From NCBI GenBank assembly GCA_038224615.1, contig JBBRFH010000223.1, forward strand, positions 1 through 5,916: DNA of 5,916 nucleotides, in the 5' to 3' direction. The DNA comes from JBBRFH01 sp038224615. Lineage in GTDB: Bacteria > Planctomycetota > Phycisphaerae > Tepidisphaerales > Tepidisphaeraceae. Below are positions 1 through 5,916 of this stretch, piece after piece (the first letter of the stretch is position 1; every line of letters starts with the position of its first letter). The notes beneath the pieces were generated by a model that was given only the letters and a program-made list of their open reading frames with translations, was not told the origin of the DNA and did no database searches. The position numbers and the translations under genes were made by a program.

Positions 1-1326
1 TATGTCGGTCTGGTCACGGGCGTCTGCCTTGCGAACATCGGCCACACCGTTCGCGGCGTGGAAAAGGATCCGCGCAAGCTCAAGGCTCTGCAGGACGGTC
101 ACTCCCCGATCTTCGAGCCCGGTCTGCAGGAGTTGATGAACGAAGCGCTGGCCAATAACCAGATCTACTTCACCGACGACGTGAAGAAGGCCGCCAAGGA
201 CACCGAGGTGGTGTTTCTGTGCGTCGGTACGCCGCCCAAGCCGGACGGCACCGTCGACATGAGCTACCTGGAGACCGCCGGCAAGGAAGTCTGCGACGCC
301 CTCGCCGAGATGAACAACGACTACCTCGTGACGATCATCGTCAAGAGCACTGTCCCGGCGGGTACCAACCGCAAGCTGCACAGCTTCCTCAAGCAGCAGA
401 CGAAGGCTCATTTCGCGGTCGTCTCCAACCCCGAATTCCTCAAGGAGGGCACGGCGGTCCAGGACTGCCTGAACCCCGACCGCATCGTCATCGGCGGCGA
501 AAGCCCCGAGGCCTTCCGCATGATGCGTCGCCTGTACGACCCGCTCGTGAAGCGCGAAGAGCACTTCATTACGATGAACTGGGAGTCGTCCGAGCTGACC
601 AAGTACGCTGGCAACTCGATGCTCGCCGCCCGCATCTCGTTTATGAACGAGCTGACGATCCTTTGCGAGCATTACGGCGCTGACATCGAAGACATCCGCA
701 AGGGCATCGGCACCGATTCGCGCATCGGCCCGGCGTTCCTGCGGGCGGGCTGCGGCTACGGCGGTTCGTGCTTCCCGAAGGACGTCGCCGCCATGGAGCA
801 CATCGCCCGTCACGCGGGGCATGAGTCGATGTTCGTTCACGCCATCCAGACGGTGAACAAGAATCAGAAGCGCCGCTTCGTCGAGAAAATCGTCGAGAAA
901 CTCGGTCGCCCGATCGAAGGCGCGACCATCGCGGTGTGGGGCCTGGCGTTCAAGGCCGATACCGACGACATCCGCGAGTCGGCGTCGATCGACGTCATCC
1001 AGTACCTGCTCGAGAAGGGTGCGCACGTCCGGGCTCACGACTACAAAGGCCAGGACAACATGAAGCAGCTCTTCAAGGACAAGGTCGAGTGGATGAGTGA
1101 CCCGGTCACTGCCGCCACCGGCGCGGATGCCGTCGCGCTGTGTACGGATTGGCCGCAGTACACGACGTTGCCGTTCCGCAAGATCGCGGCGACGATGAAC
1201 ACGCCCATTATCTTCGACGGCCGAAACTGCCTCAATCGCGAAGTGATGCGGGAGAACGGTTTCCAGTACTACCCCATAGGCCGCCCACCCGTCGAACAGA
1301 CGCTCCGCCTGCGCCATCGCACCTAA
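1..1326 (+). CDS. ugd: UDP-glucose 6-dehydrogenase, 5'-truncated by window edge
   Basis: Cytosolic enzyme that oxidises UDP-glucose to UDP-glucuronate with two NAD+, feeding capsule, exopolysaccharide or lipopolysaccharide sugar synthesis. The frame is open from base 1, and its first codons read YVGLVTGVCLANIGHTV. This is the end of the Rossmann GxGYVG motif, so only about ten N-terminal codons lie outside the window; 441 codons are visible, normal for the family. Counting codons from base 1, the NAD-binding domain spans about 1-185 and contains NPEFLKEG (143-150). The central helical domain has ELTKYAGNSM with Lys201 and Asn205. The catalytic loop CGYGGSCFPKD carries the nucleophile Cys257. 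The C-terminal UDP-binding domain starts near 310 and includes WGLAFKADTDDIRES (313-327). All expected catalytic residues are present, so the enzyme looks functional. The GTG at 58 could be mistaken for a start but lies inside the Rossmann fold. The gene seems to be the last of its transcript, since a hairpin terminator follows 32 bases after the stop. Confidence 0.97.
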   Translation, partial: YVGLVTGVCLANIGHTVRGVEKDPRKLKALQDGHSPIFEPGLQELMNEALANNQIYFTDDVKKAAKDTEVVFLCVGTPPKPDGTVDMSYLETAGKEVCDALAEMNNDYLVTIIVKSTVPAGTNRKLHSFLKQQTKAHFAVVSNPEFLKEGTAVQDCLNPDRIVIGGESPEAFRMMRRLYDPLVKREEHFITMNWESSELTKYAGNSMLAARISFMNELTILCEHYGADIEDIRKGIGTDSRIGPAFLRAGCGYGGSCFPKDVAAMEHIARHAGHESMFVHAIQTVNKNQKRRFVEKIVEKLGRPIEGATIAVWGLAFKADTDDIRESASIDVIQYLLEKGAHVRAHDYKGQDNMKQLFKDKVEWMSDPVTAATGADAVALCTDWPQYTTLPFRKIAATMNTPIIFDGRNCLNREVMRENGFQYYPIGRPPVEQTLRLRHRT

Positions 1327-1358
1327 GCCCGCGCGACGCGCAAGACAACCAACAAAAC

Positions 1359-1389
1359 GCCCCGGCCTGGCCTGGCCGGGGCTTTTCTT
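1359..1389 (+). terminator. Rho-independent terminator of ugd, probably bidirectional
   Basis: A perfect 9-bp stem, GCCCCGGCC (1359-1367) with GGCCGGGGC (1374-1382), encloses a 6-base loop and is followed by TTTTCTT (1383-1389) on the + strand. On the minus strand the same stem is followed by GTTTTGTT (complement of 1358-1351). It lies between the convergent stops of ugd (1326) and the receiver gene (1422), so one hairpin can end both transcripts. The T-tract is less pure on the minus strand, so termination in that direction is the weaker claim. Confidence 0.88.
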
Positions 1390-1421
1390 GTCCTGTGCCT
1401 GAACCGCATTCACCAGCGAGG

Positions 1422-1817
1422 CTACTCGGCTTGCCCGTGTCCGTTGCGACCGCAACCGTGCTGCTTGATCGCCTGCATGAGCTGGTCGGGCTGGAAGGGC
1501 TTGGTGATGTACTCGGCCGCCCCGCATTGCATACCGGTCTGGCGGCTCTGCTCGTCGGCCAGCGCCGAGAGCATGACGACCGGCACCTTTTTCGTGAGCG
1601 GATCGCTTTTTAGCCGGCGACAAATCTCGAAGCCGTCGATGTCGGGGAGCATGACGTCGAGCACGACCACGTTCGGCGCATGGTCGTAGACTTCCCGCAA
1701 GGCGTTCCCGCCGTCAAGCGCCGAGCGGTAGGTGTGGCCCTCCAGCCGGAGGTACTCCCCGATCAGTTCGTTGATCGCTGCGTCGTCTTCGACGACCAAA
1801 ACGTCAGCTTCTTTCAT
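1422..1817 (-). CDS. Single-domain response regulator (CheY/Spo0F-like receiver)
   Basis: A 131-residue cytosolic protein made of one receiver domain and nothing else. It takes a phosphoryl group from a histidine kinase or phosphotransfer protein. The acidic pocket is VVEDD (Glu10, Asp11, Asp12), the phospho-acceptor is Asp54 in VLDVMLPDIDG, the switch Ser is Ser84 in VVMLSALAD, and the conserved Lys is Lys106 in YITKPFQPDQL. All residues needed for phosphorylation are present. After the last helix there is only a short Gly/His-rich tail (HGCGRNGHGQAE), so there is no DNA-binding or enzymatic output. The ATG at 1817 is preferred over an in-frame ATG at 1847 because GAGGGAAGGA lies directly upstream of it and family alignments normally start just before the first strand. 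The gene converges on ugd, sharing its terminator, and diverges from the operon of the receiver-kinase and CHASE kinase, which are plausible phosphodonors. It could act as a phosphorelay shuttle or bind a target protein directly; the sequence does not say which. Confidence 0.93.
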   Translation of the reverse strand: MKEADVLVVEDDAAINELIGEYLRLEGHTYRSALDGGNALREVYDHAPNVVVLDVMLPDIDGFEICRRLKSDPLTKKVPVVMLSALADEQSRQTGMQCGAAEYITKPFQPDQLMQAIKQHGCGRNGHGQAE

Positions 1818-1821
1818 ACAT

Positions 1822-1830
1822 CCTTCCCTC
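1822..1830 (-). promoter_or_regulatory. Ribosome binding site of the receiver gene
   Basis: The minus strand reads GAGGGAAGG, ending 4 bases before the ATG at 1817; its AGGG core sits about 6 bases away. This purine-rich tract decides the start at 1817 over the in-frame ATG ten codons upstream, which has no such tract. Confidence 0.7.
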
Positions 1831-1895
1831 AGCCCGGATACTATCATGGAAGCGCCGTGCCAGACACTGATGATCGGTTTCTTGGCCCGGCGCTC

Positions 1896-1900
1896 GGAGG
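1896..1900 (+). promoter_or_regulatory. Likely ribosome binding site of the unknown protein
   Basis: GGAGG lies 11 bases before the ATG at 1912. The spacing is on the long side, but this is the only Shine-Dalgarno-like tract near the candidate starts (1846, 1870, 1912), so it favours 1912. Confidence 0.5.
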
Positions 1901-1911
1901 ATGCGCCCGGG

Positions 1912-2415
1912 ATGTCGACACTCTTGTACCCACTCTCACCGGATCGGACGCAAATCCTCCGCGCGATCGACCTGTTTGTTGAGTACGCCTACGCCGACGG
2001 CGCTCAGCCGGGCAAATCGATGCAGTCGGGGCTGGCGGACCTGCGCGGGCGAACCGATGACGCGAGTTTCTTCGCGTCACCGCTGTTCCTGCGTCCGACA
2101 AAGGATACGCCGGTCGCCAGTTATACGCTTCGCCTCGGCAACCGGTTCTACCCTCACATGAAGCTGGTGATCCAGCCGAGTCCGGACGGGACCGAGATGA
2201 TGTACCGCGCCGACACGCACGACCGACACCTTTGTCCGGCGACCGGACACCCCGAATACCAGGCGTTCATGGAACTGCGGGCACGCAACCAGCAGGTCGC
2301 CGAAGCCATTGAAGCCGCCTGGGCGGTCGCCGGCATTTGCACGTTCAAGACCTACCTGCAAAATGACTTGCGACGTCGCCGCGAGCGCCAGGCGACCGCC
2401 GCGCTAGGATTGTGA
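1912..2415 (+). CDS. Unrecognised 167-residue soluble protein heading the signalling operon
   Basis: I do not recognise a named domain. The protein has no signal peptide and no membrane segment, so it is probably cytosolic. An N-terminal helix-like part (DRTQILRAIDLFVEYAYADG, 11-30) is followed by a polar linker. Next comes a strand-rich middle that looks like an antiparallel sheet (VASYTLRLGNRFYPHMKLVI, 68-87), then the motif YRADTHDRHL (98-107). The C-terminus has a long amphipathic helix (about 115-140, EYQAFMELRARNQQVAEAIE) and a basic stretch RRRRER (154-159). The regular secondary-structure pattern argues that it is a real protein. The ATG at 1912 is chosen for the GGAGG upstream; an ATG at 1846 would add 22 residues that look like non-coding translation (many Arg, Cys, Pro). 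The stop overlaps the ribosome binding site of the receiver-kinase 10 bases downstream, so the two are likely co-translated and functionally linked, for example as a partner or accessory of the kinase. That role is inference from position only. Confidence 0.75.
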   Translation: MSTLLYPLSPDRTQILRAIDLFVEYAYADGAQPGKSMQSGLADLRGRTDDASFFASPLFLRPTKDTPVASYTLRLGNRFYPHMKLVIQPSPDGTEMMYRADTHDRHLCPATGHPEYQAFMELRARNQQVAEAIEAAWAVAGICTFKTYLQNDLRRRRERQATAALGL

Positions 2416-2420
2416 AGAGA
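2414..2420 (+). promoter_or_regulatory. Ribosome binding site of the receiver-kinase, overlapping the upstream stop
   Basis: GAAGAGA ends 5 bases before the ATG at 2426 and begins inside the TGA stop (2413-2415) of the upstream gene. The overlap suggests translational coupling between the unknown protein and the receiver-kinase. Confidence 0.55.
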
Positions 2421-2425
2421 CACGC

Positions 2426-3646
2426 ATGGCCAGCACCCGACACACAATCATGGTCGTCGATGACGAGGCGGACGTTGTCAAGAGCGTCAAGGATCTCCTG
2501 CGCCTCGACTACCGCGTCCTCGGCGCCACCACCGCCGTCGAGGCAATGCGCCTTCTGAACCAAGAGGAGGTACACGTCGTGATGACCGACCAGCGCATGC
2601 CGGAGATGACCGGCGTGGAACTGCTGGCCAACATCCGCGGACAGTACCCTCACGCGGTGCGCCTGCTTTTCACCGGCTACGCCGATATCCACGCGGTCAT
2701 CGACGCCATCAACCAGGGCAACGTCTACCGCTACATCGCCAAGCCGTGGGACCCCGACGAGTTGCAGAGCGTGATCCGCGAAGCCTGCGAGCGCTACGAC
2801 CTGATCGTCAGCCACGAAGAGTTGCTGCAGGAACTCCAGCAGACCAACAAGCAGCTCAAAGACGTCAACACCCAGCTCACCCAGGCCGACCAGCTCAAGA
2901 GCGCGTTCATCCGCGTGGCGAGCCACGAGCTGCGGACGCCCTTGACGATCCTGCTCGGGGTGGCGGACCTCGCCAAGCGCGACCAGGCGGTGCCCCCTTC
3001 GGTTCACGCCTCGCTCTCGCGCATTCACCACGCCGCCGAGCGCCTGCAGCGGCTGATCGACCAGATCGTGACGATGCTGTCGACACAACAGTTCGAGCAG
3101 ATGCTGCAGCGAAAGCCGGTCGACGTCGCCGCGACGCTGCGCAGCGCCGCCGACGACGTACGACCATTCGTCGAACTGCGGCACGAGGACTTCATTCTCG
3201 ATTTGTCCGACGACCTGGGCACGATGAACATTGATGCAGAAAAGGTGCGCGACAGCGTCAACCACCTCCTGCTCAACGCCGTCAAGTTTACCGCCGACTA
3301 CGGGCGCATCACGTTGACGGCATGGCGCGACGAAGCGCACAAGTTGGTGATCCGGGTCAGTGACACCGGCTGCGGCATCGACGAAAATTGCCAGCCGCAG
3401 TTGTTCCATCCGTTCTTCACGCAGATGGACGTCTCGAAGCACTCGTCCGGCATCTTCGAGCACGGGCGACGCGGGCTTGGGCTGGGACTAAGCGTGGTGA
3501 AGGCGTTCGTCGAACTGCACGGCGGGAGCGTTACGGTGCAGAGCGAGGTCGGAAAGGGATCGACTTTTACGCTCACGATCCCCGACGCCGCGGAGGGCGT
3601 GCCGGCGGAGTCGACGGAATTGCGGGTCGCGCTCGATATCACATAA
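2426..3646 (+). CDS. Receiver-histidine kinase fusion (REC-HisKA-HATPase), soluble
   Basis: A 406-residue cytosolic signalling protein with an N-terminal receiver joined to a complete kinase core. Receiver (about 6-120): acidic pocket Asp12/Asp13, phospho-acceptor Asp55 in MTDQRMPEMTG, switch Thr83 in LLFTGYAD, Lys106 in YIAKPWDPDEL. The FTGYAD, YRYI and KPWD signature is the one usually seen in RpfG-type (HD-GYP) regulators. A coiled-coil linker (about 128-158, rich in Gln and Leu) leads to HisKA with His167 in SHELRTPL. HATPase_c contains an N-box HLLLNAVKFT (Asn284), G1 DTGCGID (313-319), F-box PFF (329-331) and G2 GLGLGL (350-355), and ends near 386 with a 20-residue tail. There is no membrane segment or PAS, so the input is most likely phosphorylation of its own receiver by another kinase, such as the CHASE kinase encoded next. 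One oddity is that the first Asn of the N-box is replaced by His280. It follows the unknown gene by 10 bases and precedes the CHASE kinase by 59. Confidence 0.95.
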   Translation: MASTRHTIMVVDDEADVVKSVKDLLRLDYRVLGATTAVEAMRLLNQEEVHVVMTDQRMPEMTGVELLANIRGQYPHAVRLLFTGYADIHAVIDAINQGNVYRYIAKPWDPDELQSVIREACERYDLIVSHEELLQELQQTNKQLKDVNTQLTQADQLKSAFIRVASHELRTPLTILLGVADLAKRDQAVPPSVHASLSRIHHAAERLQRLIDQIVTMLSTQQFEQMLQRKPVDVAATLRSAADDVRPFVELRHEDFILDLSDDLGTMNIDAEKVRDSVNHLLLNAVKFTADYGRITLTAWRDEAHKLVIRVSDTGCGIDENCQPQLFHPFFTQMDVSKHSSGIFEHGRRGLGLGLSVVKAFVELHGGSVTVQSEVGKGSTFTLTIPDAAEGVPAESTELRVALDIT

Positions 3647-3692
3647 CGCGACGAAGGGATTGATTCGCGCCGGCAGTTGTACCCGCTCGGCA

Positions 3693-3697
3693 GAAGG
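3693..3697 (+). promoter_or_regulatory. Ribosome binding site of the CHASE kinase
   Basis: GAAGG sits 8 bases before the ATG at 3706, within the purine-rich run GAAGGCAGAGGG. It supports 3706 as the start; no other in-frame start lies between 3706 and the first membrane segment except an ATG inside that segment (3853). Confidence 0.55.
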
Positions 3698-3705
3698 CAG
3701 AGGGT

Positions 3706-5916
3706 ATGGAGGTCGGTCCGTCCCATCCATCGCACGAGTCGCCGCTGCAATCGCAGCCGCAGCAGCCGTTCGTACCGCCGCCTTCGCAGGACCAGCGCGA
3801 GGCGACCAGCACCGCGAGGCGGCTTCGCCGCGCCATCCCGGCGACGATCGCAATGCTCGTCGGCGTCGCGCTCTCGCTGGCACTGTTCTTCGAGGCTCGC
3901 GCGCTTGACTACCAGCGTATCCAGTTCGAGTTCGACAGTGTCGGTGAAGATATCAAAACGGTCCTGCAGAGCCGGTTGACGGCGAACGTGGATCTCCTCC
4001 GCTCGATCGCGTCGCTGTACGCGTCATCGAACGAGGTCGACCGCGAGGAGTTCACCCGGTTCACCCGTTCGACGCTGCAAGGCTACCCGGGCATTCGGGG
4101 CCTGGCGTGGGCGCCGCGCGTGGCGCCCACGGACGTCGAAGCGTTTGAGGCATTGGCAGTTCGCCGGCTCAAGGTCAGCCCCGGCTTCCAGGTTCGCAGG
4201 CCGATCCAGGCGCATGACATGGACGTCTATCCCCTGACGTTCGTCGAGCCGCCCGAGCAACTGACGGCGGTGCTCGGGATCAACCTCAACGACTACGAAC
4301 CGTTCCGCCGCGTTATCGCCGGCGCGATCGACGAGGGCAGGCTGCTGGGCAGCGATCCAGTCGAATTCGACGACCCGCCGGAGTCGTTCGACTGCCTCGC
4401 TTTCCTTCCGGTATACCAGGGGGGAGAGCGGCCGGAGAGAGTTGAAGCACGCCACGCCAAGGTGCGCGGTGTCGCGGTGGCGATGCTCAACTTCAGCCAG
4501 TTGCTGCAATCATCCCTGGAGGTCGTCAACCTGCACGGGCAGGACCTGCGGTTCATCGACAGCACGCGCCCGGGGAGCGACCGGGTGCTTTATGAATCCA
4601 AGGGCACGAGCAGCGCCGCCGCAACGCAGCTGCGCCCCTGGCAGCAGAACTTCGACCTCGCCGGTCGCCAATGGACTTTGCAGGGGATTCCCAGCGAGCA
4701 ATATCTGGACGCCCGACGACGCAGCAGTCCGTGGGGCCTTCTTGCGGCGGGGTTGCTCGTCACGGTGCTGGTCTCGGCTTACATCCAGTCCCTGCTCGTG
4801 CGCACGGCGCGGGTGCGCGAGCTCGTCGACGTCCGTACCGCCAAGCTCGCCTGGGCGAACGAGATGCTCGAGGCCGAGGTCAATGACCGCCGCAACATGC
4901 ACGAGGCGCTTCGGCAGAGTGAAGAGCGCAACCGTGCCGTCGTCCAGCAGGCGTCCGAGGGGATCTACCTCGTTGACGTGCAGTCGCACAAGATCATCGA
5001 GGCCAACCCCGCGCTGCATAAGCTGCTCGGGCATCAGCCGGGAGAACTCAAGGGCATACCCATCTACGAATGCGTCGGCGACTCAAAGGAGAATATCGAC
5101 GAGCGCATGAAGCGCGTCATCGCGTCCACGCGCCCGATCATCGGCGAGCGCCAATACCGTCGACGCGACGGGACGTTCGTCGACATCAGCGCCAGCGCCA
5201 CGGTCATCCAGTACGGCGGGCGTCAGGTGATGTGTACGGTGGTACACGACATCAGCGAGCGCAAGCGCGCCCAGAAGCTCCTGGAGGAGAAGAACGAGCA
5301 ACTTGCCGAGGCCGCGCTGGCCGAACGTGAAGCGCTGGCGGCGATGAAGTCGGCGCAGTCGCAACTGGTGCAGGCGGAGAAGCTCGCGGGGCTTGGGCAG
5401 ATGGTGGCGGGGGTGGCGCACGAGATCAACAACCCGCTGTCGTTCGTCGCCAACAACGTCGCCGTCCTGCAGCGTGACTGCGCAGCCCTCAAGCAACTGC
5501 TGGAAACCTATCGCGAAGCCGACGAGGTGATCGCCCGCGAGTCGGCCGATGTCATGGACCGCGTCCGCAAGCAGGCCGAGCAGATCGACCTCGGCTACAC
5601 CCTCGATAACCTCGATGAGCTGCTCGTTCGCTCGCGCGAGGGGCTTCGACGCATTCAGCAGATCGTCAAAGACCTCCGCGATTTCGCCCGGCTCGACGAA
5701 GGCGAATTGAAGGAAGCCGACATCAACGCCGGCATCCAGACTACCGCCAACATCATCCATGGCCGCGCCAAAAAGCGGCAGGTCCAGATCGATCTGCAAC
5801 TCGCCGACATCCCGCCGATCGTGTGCTATCCGGCGAAGATCAACCAGGTCGTGATGAACCTGCTGAGCAACGCCATCGACGCCTCGCCCCCGAATGCGAA
5901 GGTGACGGTAACCACA
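3706..5916 (+). CDS. Membrane-bound CHASE-PAS sensor histidine kinase, 3'-truncated by window edge
   Basis: The frame stays open from the ATG at 3706 to the last base (737 codons). A Pro/Gln-rich cytosolic leader (1-43) precedes TM1 (about 44-62). The periplasmic CHASE domain spans about 80-275, with LRSIASLYASS (98-108), EEFTRFTRSTLQGYPGIRGL (114-133) and FLPVYQGG (233-240). TM2 is at about 344-365 (LLAAGLLVTVLVSAYIQSLL). A short coiled coil leads to a PAS domain (about 406-522: EGIYLVDV, ANPALHKLLGH, exit motif HDISERKRAQ), then a second coiled coil (524-558). HisKA follows with phospho-acceptor His572 in VAHEINNPLSF. The HATPase domain begins before the edge, with its N-box NLLSNAIDA (Asn718, Asn722) visible; the ATP-lid and G boxes lie outside, as would any C-terminal receiver. 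CHASE domains sense small extracellular ligands, in plants cytokinins; the ligand here is unknown. His572 to Asn722 is 150 residues, about 33 more than the equivalent distance in the kinase upstream. Position suggests it feeds the receiver-kinase and perhaps the single-domain receiver. Confidence 0.94.
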   Translation, partial: MEVGPSHPSHESPLQSQPQQPFVPPPSQDQREATSTARRLRRAIPATIAMLVGVALSLALFFEARALDYQRIQFEFDSVGEDIKTVLQSRLTANVDLLRSIASLYASSNEVDREEFTRFTRSTLQGYPGIRGLAWAPRVAPTDVEAFEALAVRRLKVSPGFQVRRPIQAHDMDVYPLTFVEPPEQLTAVLGINLNDYEPFRRVIAGAIDEGRLLGSDPVEFDDPPESFDCLAFLPVYQGGERPERVEARHAKVRGVAVAMLNFSQLLQSSLEVVNLHGQDLRFIDSTRPGSDRVLYESKGTSSAAATQLRPWQQNFDLAGRQWTLQGIPSEQYLDARRRSSPWGLLAAGLLVTVLVSAYIQSLLVRTARVRELVDVRTAKLAWANEMLEAEVNDRRNMHEALRQSEERNRAVVQQASEGIYLVDVQSHKIIEANPALHKLLGHQPGELKGIPIYECVGDSKENIDERMKRVIASTRPIIGERQYRRRDGTFVDISASATVIQYGGRQVMCTVVHDISERKRAQKLLEEKNEQLAEAALAEREALAAMKSAQSQLVQAEKLAGLGQMVAGVAHEINNPLSFVANNVAVLQRDCAALKQLLETYREADEVIARESADVMDRVRKQAEQIDLGYTLDNLDELLVRSREGLRRIQQIVKDLRDFARLDEGELKEADINAGIQTTANIIHGRAKKRQVQIDLQLADIPPIVCYPAKINQVVMNLLSNAIDASPPNAKVTVTT

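Larger units (their letters stand above)
1818..1911. promoter_or_regulatory. Divergent intergenic region, presumed promoters for both sides
   Basis: These 94 bases separate the starts of the minus-strand receiver gene and the + strand unknown protein, so promoters for both should lie here or reach slightly into the genes. I see a weak -10-like TACTAT at 1839-1844 on the + strand (TAGTAT-like on the other strand), but no convincing -35 at the right spacing on either strand and no clear operator palindrome. The assignment rests on gene layout more than on motifs. Confidence 0.4.

Noticed and set aside
58..60. GTG as the start of ugd
   Set aside because: The open frame upstream encodes YVGLVTG and the rest of the first Rossmann strand-helix, so the true start is outside the window.
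1140..1613. Open frame of 157 codons on the + strand spanning the ugd end and the receiver gene
   Set aside because: It crosses the terminator hairpin, overlaps two well-supported genes, and has no recognisable protein features.
1839..1844. TACTAT as a -10 promoter element
   Set aside because: It matches only four of six consensus positions and has no suitable -35 element; it is mentioned only as part of the intergenic region.
1732..1911. N-terminal extension of the unknown protein
   Set aside because: The part from 1732 is antisense to the receiver gene and low in complexity (Ser/Thr runs). The part from 1846 lacks a ribosome binding site, so 1912 was preferred.
2345..3463. Long open frame of 372 codons on the minus strand opposite the receiver-kinase
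   Set aside because: It lies almost wholly antisense to a gene with unambiguous domain motifs. Its translation is rich in Val, Asp, His and Arg in the pattern typical of the complement of GC-rich coding DNA, and no domain is recognisable.
3647..3669. Possible hairpin after the receiver-kinase stop (CGCG..GAA with TTCGCG)
   Set aside because: The stem is short with a two-base bulge and there is no T-tract, so it is not a convincing terminator between the two kinase genes.
4442..5110. Open frame of 222 codons on the + strand in another frame
   Set aside because: It overlaps the CHASE/TM2/PAS coding frame, is very rich in Arg, Ser and Cys, and is a frame-shifted shadow.
5083..5799. Open frame of 238 codons on the minus strand opposite the CHASE kinase
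   Set aside because: It is antisense to the PAS and HisKA coding region, its composition is a mirror of the + strand codons, and it has no ribosome binding site or known motif.

Overview
The window is GC-rich bacterial DNA with four complete or nearly complete genes and one long gene running off the right edge, packed with very little intergenic space. The GC-rich coding, the abundance of orphan-style two-component proteins and the style of the CHASE-PAS kinase would suit a planctomycete (possibly the Phycisphaerae side) or another environmental Gram-negative. That placement is an impression from the sequence and has not been tested. No rRNA, tRNA, CRISPR array, insertion sequence or phage gene is visible, and there is no gene-free stretch longer than 100 bases.

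Left part (1-1326, + strand): the body of a UDP-glucose 6-dehydrogenase gene, missing only about the first ten codons. It makes UDP-glucuronate for surface polysaccharide. It ends just before a strong hairpin terminator (1359-1389), which has T-rich flanks on both strands and so probably also serves the convergent gene coming from the right.

Middle and right part (1422-5916): a signalling cluster. A stand-alone receiver protein (CheY/Spo0F-like) is on the minus strand (1422-1817). Divergent from it, across a 94-base gap, three + strand genes follow closely: an unrecognised 167-residue protein (1912-2415); a soluble protein with an N-terminal receiver fused to a histidine kinase core (2426-3646); and a membrane-bound CHASE-PAS histidine kinase (3706 to beyond 5916), cut by the window edge inside its ATPase domain. 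The first two of these genes are 10 bases apart and the last two 59 bases apart, which suggests an operon.

A reasonable but unproven model is that the CHASE kinase senses a periplasmic or extracellular small molecule and passes phosphate to one or both receivers. The receiver-kinase would act as an intermediate and the single-domain receiver as a shuttle or output. No DNA-binding or enzymatic output domain is present in the window, so the target of the pathway is not visible. The clearest unknown is the 167-residue protein at the head of the + strand operon. I see no strong evidence for a wholly new kind of system here.
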